From positions 186,001 through 250,000 of the forward strand of contig NZ_NJIG01000002.1 in NCBI RefSeq assembly GCF_002209535.1: 64,000 nt of DNA, written 5' to 3'. Both the position numbers and the translations under genes were made by a program. The notes beneath the pieces were generated by a model. The model saw nothing but the letters and a program-made list of their open reading frames with translations. It searched no databases and was not told the DNA's origin. Numbering within the stretch: the first letter of the stretch is position 1; the number at the start of each line of letters is the position of its first letter. This DNA is from Achromobacter marplatensis (GTDB lineage: Bacteria; Pseudomonadota; Gammaproteobacteria; Burkholderiales; Burkholderiaceae_B). Below are positions 27,514 through 36,598 of the stretch, piece after piece.

Positions 27514-29742
27514 TTACAGGGCGTATTGGGCCAGGCGCGCCGCGCGGCGGCGTTGCAGGAAACCGATGACGGCACCGCGCACCCGGGCCAGGAAGCGGTC
27601 GCCGCCCGTCGGGTTGTGCACGATGTCGGCGCGGTAGAAAGAAGGGCACAGCACCGCGGCATGGGCGACTTCGCCGCAGTTGCCGCAGCCGACGCAGCTG
27701 CTTTCCACGTGCGCCACCGGGTCTTCCTTCAAGGGGTCGCCGCTGTCTTTCACCGACAGCGACGGGCAGCCCGACAGGCGGATGCAGGCGTGGTCGCCGG
27801 TGCAGACGTCGGGGTCCACGCCGAAGCGTTCCTTCACCACCCGCTTGCCTTCCTTGACCGCCTTGTTGAACAGCGGCTTGATGCGGCGCTGCTTGTTCAG
27901 CATGCATTCGGACTGCGCGATGATGACCTTGGGACCCTTGATATCGGTGGTCAGCGCCTCTTCGATCGTGGCGCGCACGCGTGCGACGTCATACGTGCGG
28001 TCCAGCGTGCGCACCCATTTCACGCCCACGCCGCGCACGGCATGGTCGATGGGGTTGTTGGTGGAACGGTCGGGGTTCTCGGCGCGCGACGACAGGATGT
28101 CCTGCCCGCCGGTCGCCGAGGCGTAGAAGTTGTCGACGATGACGATGACGCCGTCGTACTTGTTGAACACCGCGTTGCCGATGCCCGAGGACAGGCCGTT
28201 ATGCCAGAAGCCGCCGTCGCCCATGATGGAGATCGGGCGCTTGGCGGCCGGCACGTTGAAGGCCGCCGCGCTGGACGCGCCCAGGCCGTAGCCCATCGTG
28301 GTGGCGCCCAGGTTGAAGGGCGGCAGGATGGAGAACAGGTGGCAACCGATGTCACAGGAAATATGGTGCTGCCCCAGCGTTTCCTGCGCCAGCGTCAGCG
28401 CGGAAAAGATGGGGCGTTCGGGGCAGCCCGTACAGAAGCCGGCGGGCCGTGGCGGCACGACGGACGCCAGGCCTTCCACCTGCTTGTGGAAGGTGATGGG
28501 CTGCTCTACGGCGACGGGCTTGGCCGGTTTCGGGCGCGAGACTTCGGTGATTTCCAGCTGGCGGGCCTCGGCTTGCGCATCAACCGCCACGGCCGGATGG
28601 GTCTGCAACGATTCCGGGCGGTGGCGTTTCAGGAATTCGCGCACGCCGTCGCGCATGACTTGCGTCGTGTACTCGCCCGCCATGGGCAGCACGTCCTTGC
28701 CGGACAGGTGGGTGTCGATGCCGGCGCGGCGCAGCACGGCATGCAGGTTCTGCTCGATGTAGTCAGGCTGGCCTTCTTCCAGCAGCAGCACGGCGCGTTT
28801 GTCGCGGCAGAAATCGATGACCTCGTCTTCGATGACCGGATAGGTCACGTTCATGACGTACAGCGGAATGCGGCTATTGCCGAAGTTGTCGGCCAGGCCC
28901 AGCAATTGCAGCGAACGGATGACGCCGTTGTACAGCCCGCCTTGCAGGATCAGGCCGATGTCTTTCTGGTCGCCGTCGAAGTGCTCGTTGAGCTTGTGTT
29001 CCTTGATGTAGCGGATGGCGGCGGGCCAGCGCTCTTTGATTTTTTCCTGCTCGTGCAGGAACGAGGCGGGCGGCAGCACGATGCGGCTGGTATCGCGCGC
29101 CGGGCTTTCCAGTGCTTCGGCCAGCGAAAAGGCGGGCCGCTTGTTTTCCTTGGCGATGAAGCGGCCATGCACGTGGCAGCCGCGGATGCGCAGTTGCAGC
29201 ATCACGGGCGTCTTGCTGGCTTCCGACAGTTCAAAGCCGTCTTCCACCGCCTTGACCATGCTTTCCAGGTTGGGGCGCGGATCCAGCAGCCAGATCTGCG
29301 ACTTCATGGCGAACGCGTGCGAGCGTTCCTGCATGATGGACGAGCCTTCGCCGTAGTCTTCGCCCACGATGACCAACGCGCCGCCCGTGACCCCGCCAGA
29401 GGCCAGGTTGGCCAGCGCGTCGGAGGCGACGTTGGTGCCTACGGTAGATTTCCAGGTGACGGCGCCGCGGATCGGGTACATGACCGAGGCAGCAAGCGTG
29501 GCGGCGGCGGTGGCTTCCGAGGCGCTGGCCTCGAAATGCACGCCCAGCTCTTGCAGGATGTCGTTGGCGTCGGCCAGCACGTCCATCAGGTGCGAGATGG
29601 GCGAACCCTGGTAGCCGGCCACATAGCCCACGCCGGATTGCAGCAGGCCTTTGGTCACGGCAAGGATGCCCTCGCCGCGAAACTCTTCGCCTTCGCCGAT
29701 GCGCAACTGCTGGACTTCTTTCTTGAAAGACCTTTCAGCCAT
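27514..29742 (-). CDS. iorA: Indolepyruvate-type ferredoxin oxidoreductase, alpha subunit
   Basis: A 742-residue thiamine-diphosphate enzyme. The N-terminal pyrimidine-binding domain has Y-Q-G-S-P-I-S-H and T-W-K-S-T-V-G-T-N. The C-terminal part has F-C-T-G-C-P-E-R-P, the TPP site G-D-G-G-F-W-H-N-G-L...V-D-N and a ferredoxin-like tail with C-V-G-C-G-N-C. The first cluster motif is spaced differently from the archaeal enzyme (C-T-G-D-H-A-C). It is the first gene of the 14-gene minus-strand block, facing a MarR gene across a 368-base AT-rich spacer. By order it would be iadA. Such enzymes are typically oxygen-sensitive, which is odd beside a dioxygenase. Confidence 0.9.
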   Translation of the reverse strand: MAERSFKKEVQQLRIGEGEEFRGEGILAVTKGLLQSGVGYVAGYQGSPISHLMDVLADANDILQELGVHFEASASEATAAATLAASVMYPIRGAVTWKSTVGTNVASDALANLASGGVTGGALVIVGEDYGEGSSIMQERSHAFAMKSQIWLLDPRPNLESMVKAVEDGFELSEASKTPVMLQLRIRGCHVHGRFIAKENKRPAFSLAEALESPARDTSRIVLPPASFLHEQEKIKERWPAAIRYIKEHKLNEHFDGDQKDIGLILQGGLYNGVIRSLQLLGLADNFGNSRIPLYVMNVTYPVIEDEVIDFCRDKRAVLLLEEGQPDYIEQNLHAVLRRAGIDTHLSGKDVLPMAGEYTTQVMRDGVREFLKRHRPESLQTHPAVAVDAQAEARQLEITEVSRPKPAKPVAVEQPITFHKQVEGLASVVPPRPAGFCTGCPERPIFSALTLAQETLGQHHISCDIGCHLFSILPPFNLGATTMGYGLGASSAAAFNVPAAKRPISIMGDGGFWHNGLSSGIGNAVFNKYDGVIVIVDNFYASATGGQDILSSRAENPDRSTNNPIDHAVRGVGVKWVRTLDRTYDVARVRATIEEALTTDIKGPKVIIAQSECMLNKQRRIKPLFNKAVKEGKRVVKERFGVDPDVCTGDHACIRLSGCPSLSVKDSGDPLKEDPVAHVESSCVGCGNCGEVAHAAVLCPSFYRADIVHNPTGGDRFLARVRGAVIGFLQRRRAARLAQYAL

Positions 29743-30110
29743 CTCGAACTCCTTCGCGGGCCGGATTGCCGGTCCTCAAGCCTTGCTGCCGTGCAGCATC
29801 GTCATGCCACGAAAACTTCATCTGAAAAATACTTTAGGAGTCAACGTTTTAGCTGTCAACAAAAAAGATGAAATTTCATGGAAATTAAAAAATATCACGC
29901 TAAAACAAGGGTGTATATACTGGTTGTTCTCTAGGTCGAGGGCAGTATTTCCGCGCCGGCATGGTGCAAAAACGGGTTGCGATTCCGGGTATACCCTGTG
30001 CTGCGCAACAGCATTGCGGCTCATCATGGCGCATGTTTGCGCCGTCGTGGTGCAATGCGCTTTTCGGCCGTCGGCCAAACATGAATTCCGATGCGTGGGA
30101 GCAAAGCAAC
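29743..30110. promoter_or_regulatory. Divergent control region between the iad-like operon and its MarR gene
   Basis: This 368-base spacer holds no convincing gene. Its core (29815-29940) is strongly AT-rich. It contains several dyads of the size MarR dimers bind: a perfect 12-base palindrome ATGAAATTTCAT at 29868-29879, GTATATAC at 29913-29920 flanked by AACAA (29904-29908) and TTGTT (29924-29928), and a perfect GGGTATACCC at 29987-29996. A direct repeat GTCAAC occurs twice near 29840 and 29854. The promoters of both divergent units and a MarR operator most likely lie here. Which dyad is the operator cannot be decided by eye. Confidence 0.6.
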
Positions 30111-30617
30111 ATGCGGTTGGACAAGCAGCGGGACACGCTTCTGACAGGTCGGGGCGCGGCGGGGCCCCGTTTCGTCGACGGCTACCTGGCCTATCTGCTG
30201 GCGCAGGCCAGCCAGCGCATTTCGGCCGAATTCCATTTGCAGGTGAAGGCGGCCGGGTTGTCGGTCACCGAATGGCGCGTGCTGGCCAGCCTGGAAGGCA
30301 GCCCGGGCGAAACCATCGGCACGCTGGCGGTGCTGGCCATCACCAAGCAGCCGACGCTCAGCAAGGTGGTGCAGCGCATGGAGGCCGAAGGGCTGGTGGC
30401 GCGCACCGGCGTCCGCGCCGACCGGCGCCAGACGCGGGTCTGCATCACGAACAAGGGCACCCATCTGATCGCATCTCTCTGCGAGCAGGCGCTTCAGCAT
30501 CAGAAAGCGGTGCTGGCGCCCTTCGGCGAAGAACGCGCCGCGTTGCTGATCGAGATGCTGGGCGTGCTGATGACGGAACACGTGCCGCTGGAGCTGCCGA
30601 TCGACGCGGACGAGTAA
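30111..30617 (+). CDS. iadR: MarR-family regulator, likely controlling the iad-like operon
   Basis: A 168-residue MarR winged-helix protein: L-S-V-T-E-W-R-V-L-A-S-L-E, T-L-S-K-V-V-Q-R-M recognition helix, and the D-R-R-Q-T-R-V wing. Two ATGs are possible. The one at 30111 has GGGAG 9 bases upstream and is preferred; that at 30081 has no ribosome site and adds ten residues. It is transcribed away from the catabolic operon, the classical position for a ligand-released repressor. In Variovorax the auxin locus is controlled by the MarR protein IadR, which binds indole-3-acetate, so the same role is proposed. The symbol is by context, not by alignment. Confidence 0.82.
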   Translation: MRLDKQRDTLLTGRGAAGPRFVDGYLAYLLAQASQRISAEFHLQVKAAGLSVTEWRVLASLEGSPGETIGTLAVLAITKQPTLSKVVQRMEAEGLVARTGVRADRRQTRVCITNKGTHLIASLCEQALQHQKAVLAPFGEERAALLIEMLGVLMTEHVPLELPIDADE

Positions 30618-30800
30618 GCCTGTTGCAGGCGCGCACTCGAACGCTGTTCGCTTCAATTATTTTGTTACAAGCATATGTGTCCCCAATTGTTCTCTCTCTG
30701 TGAAAAGGGTCTCCGGTACGCATAAACCCTGAATTGACGGGGGTCTGGCGCATAGGCACACTCGCGCCGGTATTCAGACTAATGTCAGGAGTTAACCCCT

Positions 30801-32372
30801 ATGCGCCGCACCTTGATTGCTATCGCGATCGCCGCCGCCGTGGCTGTGCCCTCGATCGGGCAGGCCAAGTCCTTCCGCTGGGCCGCCCAGGGCGACATCC
30901 TCACCTTCGATCCGCACTCCCAGAACGAAGGCATGACGATCGCCGCCAACAGCTACATCTACGAACCGCTGGTGGACTACGACAAGACGTTCAAGGTGGT
31001 GCCGCGCCTGGCGACGGAGTGGGAGCAGTTGTCGCCGACCCTGTACCGCTTCAAGCTGCGCCCGGGCGTGAAGTTCCATGACGGCGCCGCTTTCACGGCG
31101 GACGACGCGGTCTTCTCGATCCACCGCGCCATGGCCCCGACGTCCAACTACAAGGCCTACACGACCGGCATCAAGGAAGCGCGCAAGATTGACGACCTGA
31201 CGATCGAAATCGAAACGTCGGCGCCCAACCCCGTGCTGCTGCGCCAGCTGACCAACGTGTTCATCATGAACAAGGCCTGGTCGGAAAAGAACAACATCGC
31301 CAAGCCGCAGGACTACGTCAACAAGGAAGAGACCTACGGCGCGCGCAATACCAACGGCACCGGCCCCTACAAGCTGAAGTCGCGGGAAGTGGACGTGCGC
31401 ACGGTCTTTGAAGAAAACAAGGACTGGTGGAACAAGGCCGGCAAGGTCGGCAACGTGACCGAGGTGGTGTTCACGCCGATCAAGCAGAACGCCACGCGCA
31501 CCGCCGCGCTGCTGTCCGGCGAAATCGACTTCGTGCTGGACCCGGCGGCCCAGGATCTGGAGCGCATCCGCCAGGCGCAGAAGGTCGTGGAAGGTAACGA
31601 ATACCGCACCATCTACCTGGGCCTGGATCAGAAGCGTCCGGAACTGCAGTACTCGAACATCAAGGGCAAGAACCCGTTCCAGGACATCCGCGTGCGTGAA
31701 GCGCTGTATCGCGCCATCGACGTGGACGCCATCAAGCGCGCCGTGATGCGCGGCCTGTCCGCGCCCACCGGCACGATGATTGCGCCGCAGGTACATGGCT
31801 GGGCGGAATCCGTGCACAAGCGCGTGCCCTACGATCCCGAGAAGTCCCGCGCGCTGTTGAAGGAAGCCGGCTACGACGGCACCTTGAACTTCACGCTGGA
31901 CTGCCCGAACAACCGCTACATCAACGACGAAGCCATCTGCCAGGCCGTGGTCGGCATGTGGGCCAAGGTCGGCGTGAAGGCCACGATGAACGCCATGCCG
32001 CGTTCCACGTACTTCCCCAAGGTCCAGTCGTTCGACACCAGCGCCTTCCTGTTCGGCTGGGGCGTGCCCACGTTCGACGCCATGTATTCCCTGCAGAACC
32101 TGATTCGCACCAAGGGCGAAGGCGCTGACGGCATGTACAACCTGGGCGGCTACAGCAACAAGGAACTTGACGTGATCATCGATCGCATCAAGACCGAAAC
32201 CGACCCCGCCAAGCGCGACGCCGACATCATCACCGTGCTGCAAGGGCACGCCAAGGACTTCGGCCACATCCCGCTGCATGACCAGGTCATCCCCTGGGCG
32301 ATGCGCAAGAACGTCACGGTCATCCACCGTGCCGACAATCGCCTCGTTGCGGATTGGGTCAAGGTTGACTGA
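30801..32372 (+). CDS. Peptide/opine/nickel-type ABC substrate-binding protein
   Basis: A 523-residue family 5 solute-binding protein. It has a signal peptide (M-R-R-T-L then an Ala/Ile core, cleavage near A-K at residue 22), the segment D-P-H-S-Q-N-E-G, L-R-P-G-V-K-F-H-D-G-A-A-F-T-A-D-D-A-V, and the R-V-R-E-A-L-Y-R-A-I-D motif typical of DppA/OppA. It captures a peptide or similar small molecule in the periplasm for the four downstream genes. A CAGGAG site precedes the ATG at 30801. The absence of peptide-specific residues I can name leaves the substrate open (dipeptides, glutathione or opines). Confidence 0.9.
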   Translation: MRRTLIAIAIAAAVAVPSIGQAKSFRWAAQGDILTFDPHSQNEGMTIAANSYIYEPLVDYDKTFKVVPRLATEWEQLSPTLYRFKLRPGVKFHDGAAFTADDAVFSIHRAMAPTSNYKAYTTGIKEARKIDDLTIEIETSAPNPVLLRQLTNVFIMNKAWSEKNNIAKPQDYVNKEETYGARNTNGTGPYKLKSREVDVRTVFEENKDWWNKAGKVGNVTEVVFTPIKQNATRTAALLSGEIDFVLDPAAQDLERIRQAQKVVEGNEYRTIYLGLDQKRPELQYSNIKGKNPFQDIRVREALYRAIDVDAIKRAVMRGLSAPTGTMIAPQVHGWAESVHKRVPYDPEKSRALLKEAGYDGTLNFTLDCPNNRYINDEAICQAVVGMWAKVGVKATMNAMPRSTYFPKVQSFDTSAFLFGWGVPTFDAMYSLQNLIRTKGEGADGMYNLGGYSNKELDVIIDRIKTETDPAKRDADIITVLQGHAKDFGHIPLHDQVIPWAMRKNVTVIHRADNRLVADWVKVD

Positions 32373-32386
32373 CCCTGATTAACCGG

Positions 32387-32425
32387 ACGGCGTGGGGTCT
32401 ACCCGACCCCCGCCGTTTTGTTTTC
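32387..32425 (+). terminator. Terminator or attenuator after the binding-protein gene
   Basis: A long stem, ACGGCG-T-GGGGTC with GACCCC-CGCCGT and one bulged base, is followed by TTTTGTTTTCTT. It sits 14 bases past the binding-protein stop and before the permease genes. Partial read-through would give more binding protein than permease; this is the usual arrangement but is inferred here. Confidence 0.75.
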
Positions 32426-32516
32426 TTCTTTTCCGCCGAGCGGTCCCAAGGAAAATACGCCCCCTTGGGAGGCAGCACGCACGCTGACCGTGCGCGGCGT
32501 GGGGGTATTTCCATCT

Positions 32517-33506
32517 ATGTTTGCTTTCATACTGCGTCGCCTGTTGCAGGCCGTAGCGGTGATGCTCACCGTCGCGCTACTGGCCTTTGTGCTTTTTCAA
32601 TACGTCGGCGACCCTGTCACCATCATGCTGGGGCAGGACGCCACCGATGCCGAGCGCATCGAGTTGCGTGAACGCCTGGGGTTAAACGAGCCCGCCATCG
32701 TTCAATTCGGCCATTTCGTGGCCAACGCCGCCCAGGGCAATTTCGGCATTTCCCTGCGCCAGAGCGAACCCGTTTCCACCTTGCTCAAATCCCGCTTGCC
32801 GGCCACCTTGGAACTGTCCATGGTGGCGGCCTTGCTGGCGCTGGTCGTGGGCGTGCCGCTGGGCGTATACACGGCGCTCAAGCGCAATAGCCTGGTGTCC
32901 CAGATGCTGCTGGCGGGTTCCCTGCTGGGCGTGTCGTTGCCCACCTTCCTGATCGGCATCCTGCTGATCCTGGTGTTCTCCGTGCAACTGGGATGGTTGC
33001 CCAGTTATGGGCGCGGCGAAACCGTCAGCGTGGGCTGGTGGACGTCGGGCCTCTTCACGGCCACCGGCTGGAAGCACCTGATCCTGCCATCCATCACCTT
33101 GTCGCTCTTCCAGATGACGCTGGTGCTGCGCCTGGTGCGATCCGAAATGCTGGAAGTGCTGCGTTCGGACTACATCAAGTTCGCGCGCGCCCGGGGCCTG
33201 AAGCGTCGCGCCATCCACTTCGGCCATGCGCTGAAGAACACGATGGTGCCGGTCATCACGATCACCGGCCTGCAGCTGGGCGGCATCATCGCCTTCGCCA
33301 TCGTCACCGAGACCGTGTTCCAGTGGCCGGGCATGGGCCTCTTGTTCATCCAGGCGGTCCAATTCGCCGACGTGCCGGTCATGGCCGCGTACCTGTGCCT
33401 GATCGCGCTGGTGTTCGTGGTGATCAACCTGATCGTCGATCTTCTGTATTTCGTCGTGGACCCGCGCTTGCGTTCGGGCATGACCCGTGCCGGGGGAGCT
33501 CACTGA
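32517..33506 (+). CDS. dppB: Peptide-type ABC transporter permease, DppB family
   Basis: A 329-residue inner-membrane permease. The N-terminus is I-L-R-R-L-L-Q-A, as in DppB/OppB, followed by about six hydrophobic spans. The cytoplasmic loop contacting the ATPases contains F-A-R-A-R-G-L and E-T-V-F-Q-W-P-G-M-G. The start at 32517 (M-F-A-F-I-L-R-R-L-L) is preferred over an upstream in-frame ATG at 32418 that would overlap the terminator region. It ends in TGATG overlap with the next permease, so the two are translated together. Confidence 0.9.
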   Translation: MFAFILRRLLQAVAVMLTVALLAFVLFQYVGDPVTIMLGQDATDAERIELRERLGLNEPAIVQFGHFVANAAQGNFGISLRQSEPVSTLLKSRLPATLELSMVAALLALVVGVPLGVYTALKRNSLVSQMLLAGSLLGVSLPTFLIGILLILVFSVQLGWLPSYGRGETVSVGWWTSGLFTATGWKHLILPSITLSLFQMTLVLRLVRSEMLEVLRSDYIKFARARGLKRRAIHFGHALKNTMVPVITITGLQLGGIIAFAIVTETVFQWPGMGLLFIQAVQFADVPVMAAYLCLIALVFVVINLIVDLLYFVVDPRLRSGMTRAGGAH

Positions 33507-34420
33507 TGCGCGCCGTACTTAAACGCTGGTGGGACAGCGACCTTGCCTGGGCCTGGCGCCGGGCGCCCGTGGCCATCGTGGCGACCGTGCTGCTGGCGCT
33601 GCTGCTGATCGGCTCCTTCGGGGCCGGCTGGGTCGCGCCGCACAACCCTTTTGACCTGACCACGGTGGAATTGCTGGACGCCTTGCTGCCGCCCGCCTGG
33701 GAGGCCAACGGCCAGCAGACCTATCTGCTGGGCACCGACAGCCAGGGCCGGGACCTGTATTCGGCCATTCTGTACGGCACCCGCGTGTCGCTCCTGATCG
33801 GGCTGGCGTCGGTGGTGCTGTCCATGCTGATCGGCATCGTGCTGGGGCTGATCTCGGGTTACGCGGGCGGGCGCATCGATGCGTTCATCATGCGAATCAC
33901 CGACGTGCAACTGTCGTTCCCTGCGATCCTGATCGCGTTGCTGATCGACGGGGTGGCGCGCGCCGCCGTCCCGCGCGAGATGCATGAGTTGATCGCATTC
34001 CCGGTGCTGATCGGCGCCATCGCGCTGGCCGGCTGGCCGCAGTATGCGCGCACGGTCCGCGGCTCTACGTTGGTGGAGAAGAACCGCGAATACGTGCAGG
34101 CCGCGCGCGTGATCGGCGTGGCATCTCCCGTGATCATGTTCCGCCACGTGCTGCCCAATGTGTTGGGGCCCGTGCTGGTGTTGGCAACGGTGCATCTGGC
34201 CACCGCCATCATCACCGAGGCGACGCTGTCGTTCCTGGGGGTAGGGGTGCCGCCGACGGCGCCGTCGCTGGGCACGCTGATCCGGATCGGCAACGACTTC
34301 CTGTTTTCCGGCGAATGGTGGATCACCATTTTCCCGGGCGCGGCGCTGGTGCTGCTGGTGCTGTCGGTCAACCTCCTGGGTGACTGGCTGCGCGATGCAC
34401 TCAACCCGCGGCTGAATTGA
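33506..34420 (+). CDS. dppC: Peptide-type ABC transporter permease, DppC family
   Basis: A 304-residue second permease. It shows the DppC landmarks L-L-G-T-D-S-Q-G-R-D-L-Y-S-A-I-L-Y-G-T-R-V-S, the cytoplasmic E-Y-V-Q-A-A-R-V-I-G loop, and L-S-F-L-G-V-G-V-P-P. It forms the membrane channel with the DppB-like partner. The start ATG overlaps the preceding stop by one base (TGATG) and a GGGGGAG site lies just upstream. Confidence 0.91.
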   Translation: MRAVLKRWWDSDLAWAWRRAPVAIVATVLLALLLIGSFGAGWVAPHNPFDLTTVELLDALLPPAWEANGQQTYLLGTDSQGRDLYSAILYGTRVSLLIGLASVVLSMLIGIVLGLISGYAGGRIDAFIMRITDVQLSFPAILIALLIDGVARAAVPREMHELIAFPVLIGAIALAGWPQYARTVRGSTLVEKNREYVQAARVIGVASPVIMFRHVLPNVLGPVLVLATVHLATAIITEATLSFLGVGVPPTAPSLGTLIRIGNDFLFSGEWWITIFPGAALVLLVLSVNLLGDWLRDALNPRLN

Positions 34421-34427
34421 GGTAACC

Positions 34428-35480
34428 ATGAGCGCACTTCTTGAAGTCCGCAATCTGCGCGTGGAGTTTCCCACGCGCCGCGGCACGCTACGCGCCCTGG
34501 ACGATGTGTCCTTTTCCATCCAGGCGGGCGAAGTCCTGGGCGTGGTGGGGGAATCGGGCGCCGGCAAATCGCTGACCGGCGCGTCCATCATCGGCCTGCT
34601 GGAGCCGCCGGGGCGCATTGCCGCGGGCGAGATCCTGCTGGCGGGCCGCCGCATCGACAACCTGCCCGACGAGCAGATGCGCCGGGTGCGCGGCCGCGAG
34701 ATCGGCGCGGTGTTCCAGGACCCGCTGACCTCGTTGAACCCGCTGTACACGGTGGGCCGGCAGTTGGCGGAAACCATCGTCACGCACTTGGACATGACGT
34801 GGTCGCAGGCGCGCAACCGCGCGGTCGAACTGCTGGCGTCCACCGGTATCCCGGCGGCGCGTGAACGCATCGACCACTATCCGCACCAGTTTTCGGGCGG
34901 CATGCGTCAACGGGTGGTGATCGCGCTGGCCTTGGCGGCTGAACCCAAACTGGTGGTGGCCGACGAGCCCACCACCGCGCTGGACGTGTCCATCCAGGCG
35001 CAGATCATCGAACTGCTGAAACGCCTGTGCCGCGAACACGGCACGGCGGTGATGCTGATCACGCACGACATGGGCGTGATTGCAGAAACCGCTGATCGCG
35101 TGGCGGTGATGTACGCGGGCCGCGTGGCCGAGATCGGCCCGGTGGCGGACGTGATCCACAAGCCGCGCCATCCTTATACGGCGGGGCTGATGGGATCGAT
35201 CCCGTCGCTGGAGGGCCATCGCGACCGGCTGGTGCAGATCGATGGCAGCATGCCGCGCCTGAACGCAATTCCGCCGGGCTGCGCGTTCAATCCGCGTTGC
35301 GGGCAGCGCCTGCCGCGCTGCGCGACCGAGCGCCCCGAGTTGCTGCCGGCGGGTACGTCGCGCGCGGCCTGTTGGTTGCATGACAACGGCAATGCCCCCA
35401 CGACGCTCCCGCCAGGCGGGTTTGTCGCCCCCGACGGGGCGGGGTGGTCCGACGGCAAAAGATCAGAGGAGGCAGCATGA
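34428..35480 (+). CDS. dppD: Peptide-type ABC transporter ATPase, DppD family
   Basis: A 350-residue ATPase: Walker A G-E-S-G-A-G-K-S near residue 42, Q-loop [10 protein letters not shown], signature F-S-G-G-M-R-Q-R, Walker [13 protein letters not shown]. The C-terminal oligopeptide extension has a four-cysteine cluster (C-A-F-N-P-R-C...C...C), which in DppD-type proteins holds a 4Fe-4S cluster or zinc. A GAGG site lies before the ATG. Its stop overlaps the next gene (ATGA). The last 20 residues are poorly conserved and Gly/Pro-rich. Confidence 0.92.
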   Translation: MSALLEVRNLRVEFPTRRGTLRALDDVSFSIQAGEVLGVVGESGAGKSLTGASIIGLLEPPGRIAAGEILLAGRRIDNLPDEQMRRVRGREIGAVFQDPLTSLNPLYTVGRQLAETIVTHLDMTWSQARNRAVELLASTGIPAARERIDHYPHQFSGGMRQRVVIALALAAEPKLVVADEPTTALDVSIQAQIIELLKRLCREHGTAVMLITHDMGVIAETADRVAVMYAGRVAEIGPVADVIHKPRHPYTAGLMGSIPSLEGHRDRLVQIDGSMPRLNAIPPGCAFNPRCGQRLPRCATERPELLPAGTSRAACWLHDNGNAPTTLPPGGFVAPDGAGWSDGKRSEEAA

Positions 35481-36472
35481 GCGCGCCCTTGGTGGAAGTG
35501 AAGGACGCGGCGCGCTGGTTCGATGTGTCGCCGCCGTGGTTGGAACGCAAGCTGGCCGGCAAGCCCAAGGTGATGCTGCGGGCGGTGGACGGCGTGTCGT
35601 TCGAGATCGCCCGCGGTGAAACGCTGGCGCTTGTGGGCGAATCGGGCTGCGGAAAATCCACGGTCGCCCGCATGCTGGTGGGCCTGTATGGGTTGACGCG
35701 CGGCGATATCCGCTTTGACGGGCAGCCCTTGTCGCGCATGTCGGAGCCCGGCGGGCGCGCCTTGCGCAAGCGTTTGCAGATGATTTTCCAGGATCCCTAT
35801 GCCAGCTTGAATCCGCGCTGGCGCGTGGGCCGCATCATTGCGGAGCCGATGCTGACGCATACCCAGATGACGCCGGACGAACGCGTGGCGCGGGTCAGCG
35901 AATTGTTGAAGCAGGTGGGCCTGGATCCGGCGGATCAGGGGCGTTATCCGCACCAGTTTTCCGGCGGGCAGCGCCAGCGCATTTCGATCGCGCGGGCCTT
36001 GGCGGTGAATCCGGAATTCCTGGTGTGCGACGAGCCGACGTCGGCGCTGGACGTGTCCGTGCAGGCACAGGTGCTGAACCTGATGAAGGACCTGCAGCGC
36101 AAGCTGGGGCTGACGTACCTGTTCATTTCGCACAACCTGGCGGTGGTGCATCACGTGGCGGACCGGGTGGGAGTGATGTACCTGGGGCGCATGGTGGAGG
36201 TGGCGCCGCGCGACGAGCTATTCGCGCGGCCGCGGCATCCTTATACGCGGATGCTGCTGGAGGCGATTCCGGACATCAACGGAGCGGGCAAGCCGCGCAC
36301 CGCAGTGGCCGGGGAAGTGCCGAATCCGTTGAATCCGCCATCAGGGTGCACGTTTCATCCGCGGTGTCCGCATGCGAATGATCGGTGCCGGGCGGAGGCG
36401 CCCGTGGCTCGGCTGGCGGGGGTTTCCGTGGTGGCTTGCCATGCCGTGGAGGAGGGGCGGATCGCTGCGTGA
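35477..36472 (+). CDS. dppF: Peptide-type ABC transporter ATPase, DppF family
   Basis: A 331-residue ATPase: Walker [10 protein letters not shown]-loop [11 protein letters not shown], signature F-S-G-G-Q-R-Q-R, Walker [12 protein letters not shown], and the cysteine-containing C-terminal extension (C-T-F-H-P-R-C). An insert before the P-loop ([12 protein letters not shown]) is typical of DppF. AGAGGAGG precedes the ATG. It completes the A-B-C-D-F operon. Confidence 0.92.
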   Translation: MSAPLVEVKDAARWFDVSPPWLERKLAGKPKVMLRAVDGVSFEIARGETLALVGESGCGKSTVARMLVGLYGLTRGDIRFDGQPLSRMSEPGGRALRKRLQMIFQDPYASLNPRWRVGRIIAEPMLTHTQMTPDERVARVSELLKQVGLDPADQGRYPHQFSGGQRQRISIARALAVNPEFLVCDEPTSALDVSVQAQVLNLMKDLQRKLGLTYLFISHNLAVVHHVADRVGVMYLGRMVEVAPRDELFARPRHPYTRMLLEAIPDINGAGKPRTAVAGEVPNPLNPPSGCTFHPRCPHANDRCRAEAPVARLAGVSVVACHAVEEGRIAA

Positions 36473-36573
36473 TCCGTCTGTTCTTTAGGCTGGAAGTTCG
36501 TTGCGTCGTAGGATGGGTGGAGCGCGTGGATGTGATGGCCGGGGCGCTGGCGGCTATCGCGTGCAACCCATCA

Positions 36574-36593
36574 CCCGGCGGCGCCGGGCTCTT
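36574..36593 (+). terminator. Weak hairpin after the transporter operon
   Basis: A 6-base GC stem, CCCGGC with GCCGGG around GGC, is followed by CTCTTT. It lies between the convergent dppF and acidic-tail genes. The T-run is poor, so termination is only possible. Confidence 0.3.
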
Positions 36594-36598
36594 TCCAA

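Noticed and set aside
12481-30617. The catabolic block as a recently transferred island
   Set aside because: Base composition and codon style match the flanks, and no integrase, tRNA, direct repeat or insertion sequence is seen at either end. Transfer cannot be excluded but has no support here.
30721-30800. TTGACG at 30734 as promoter of the peptide transporter operon
   Set aside because: No acceptable -10 element occurs at 16-18 bases downstream, so I did not annotate it.
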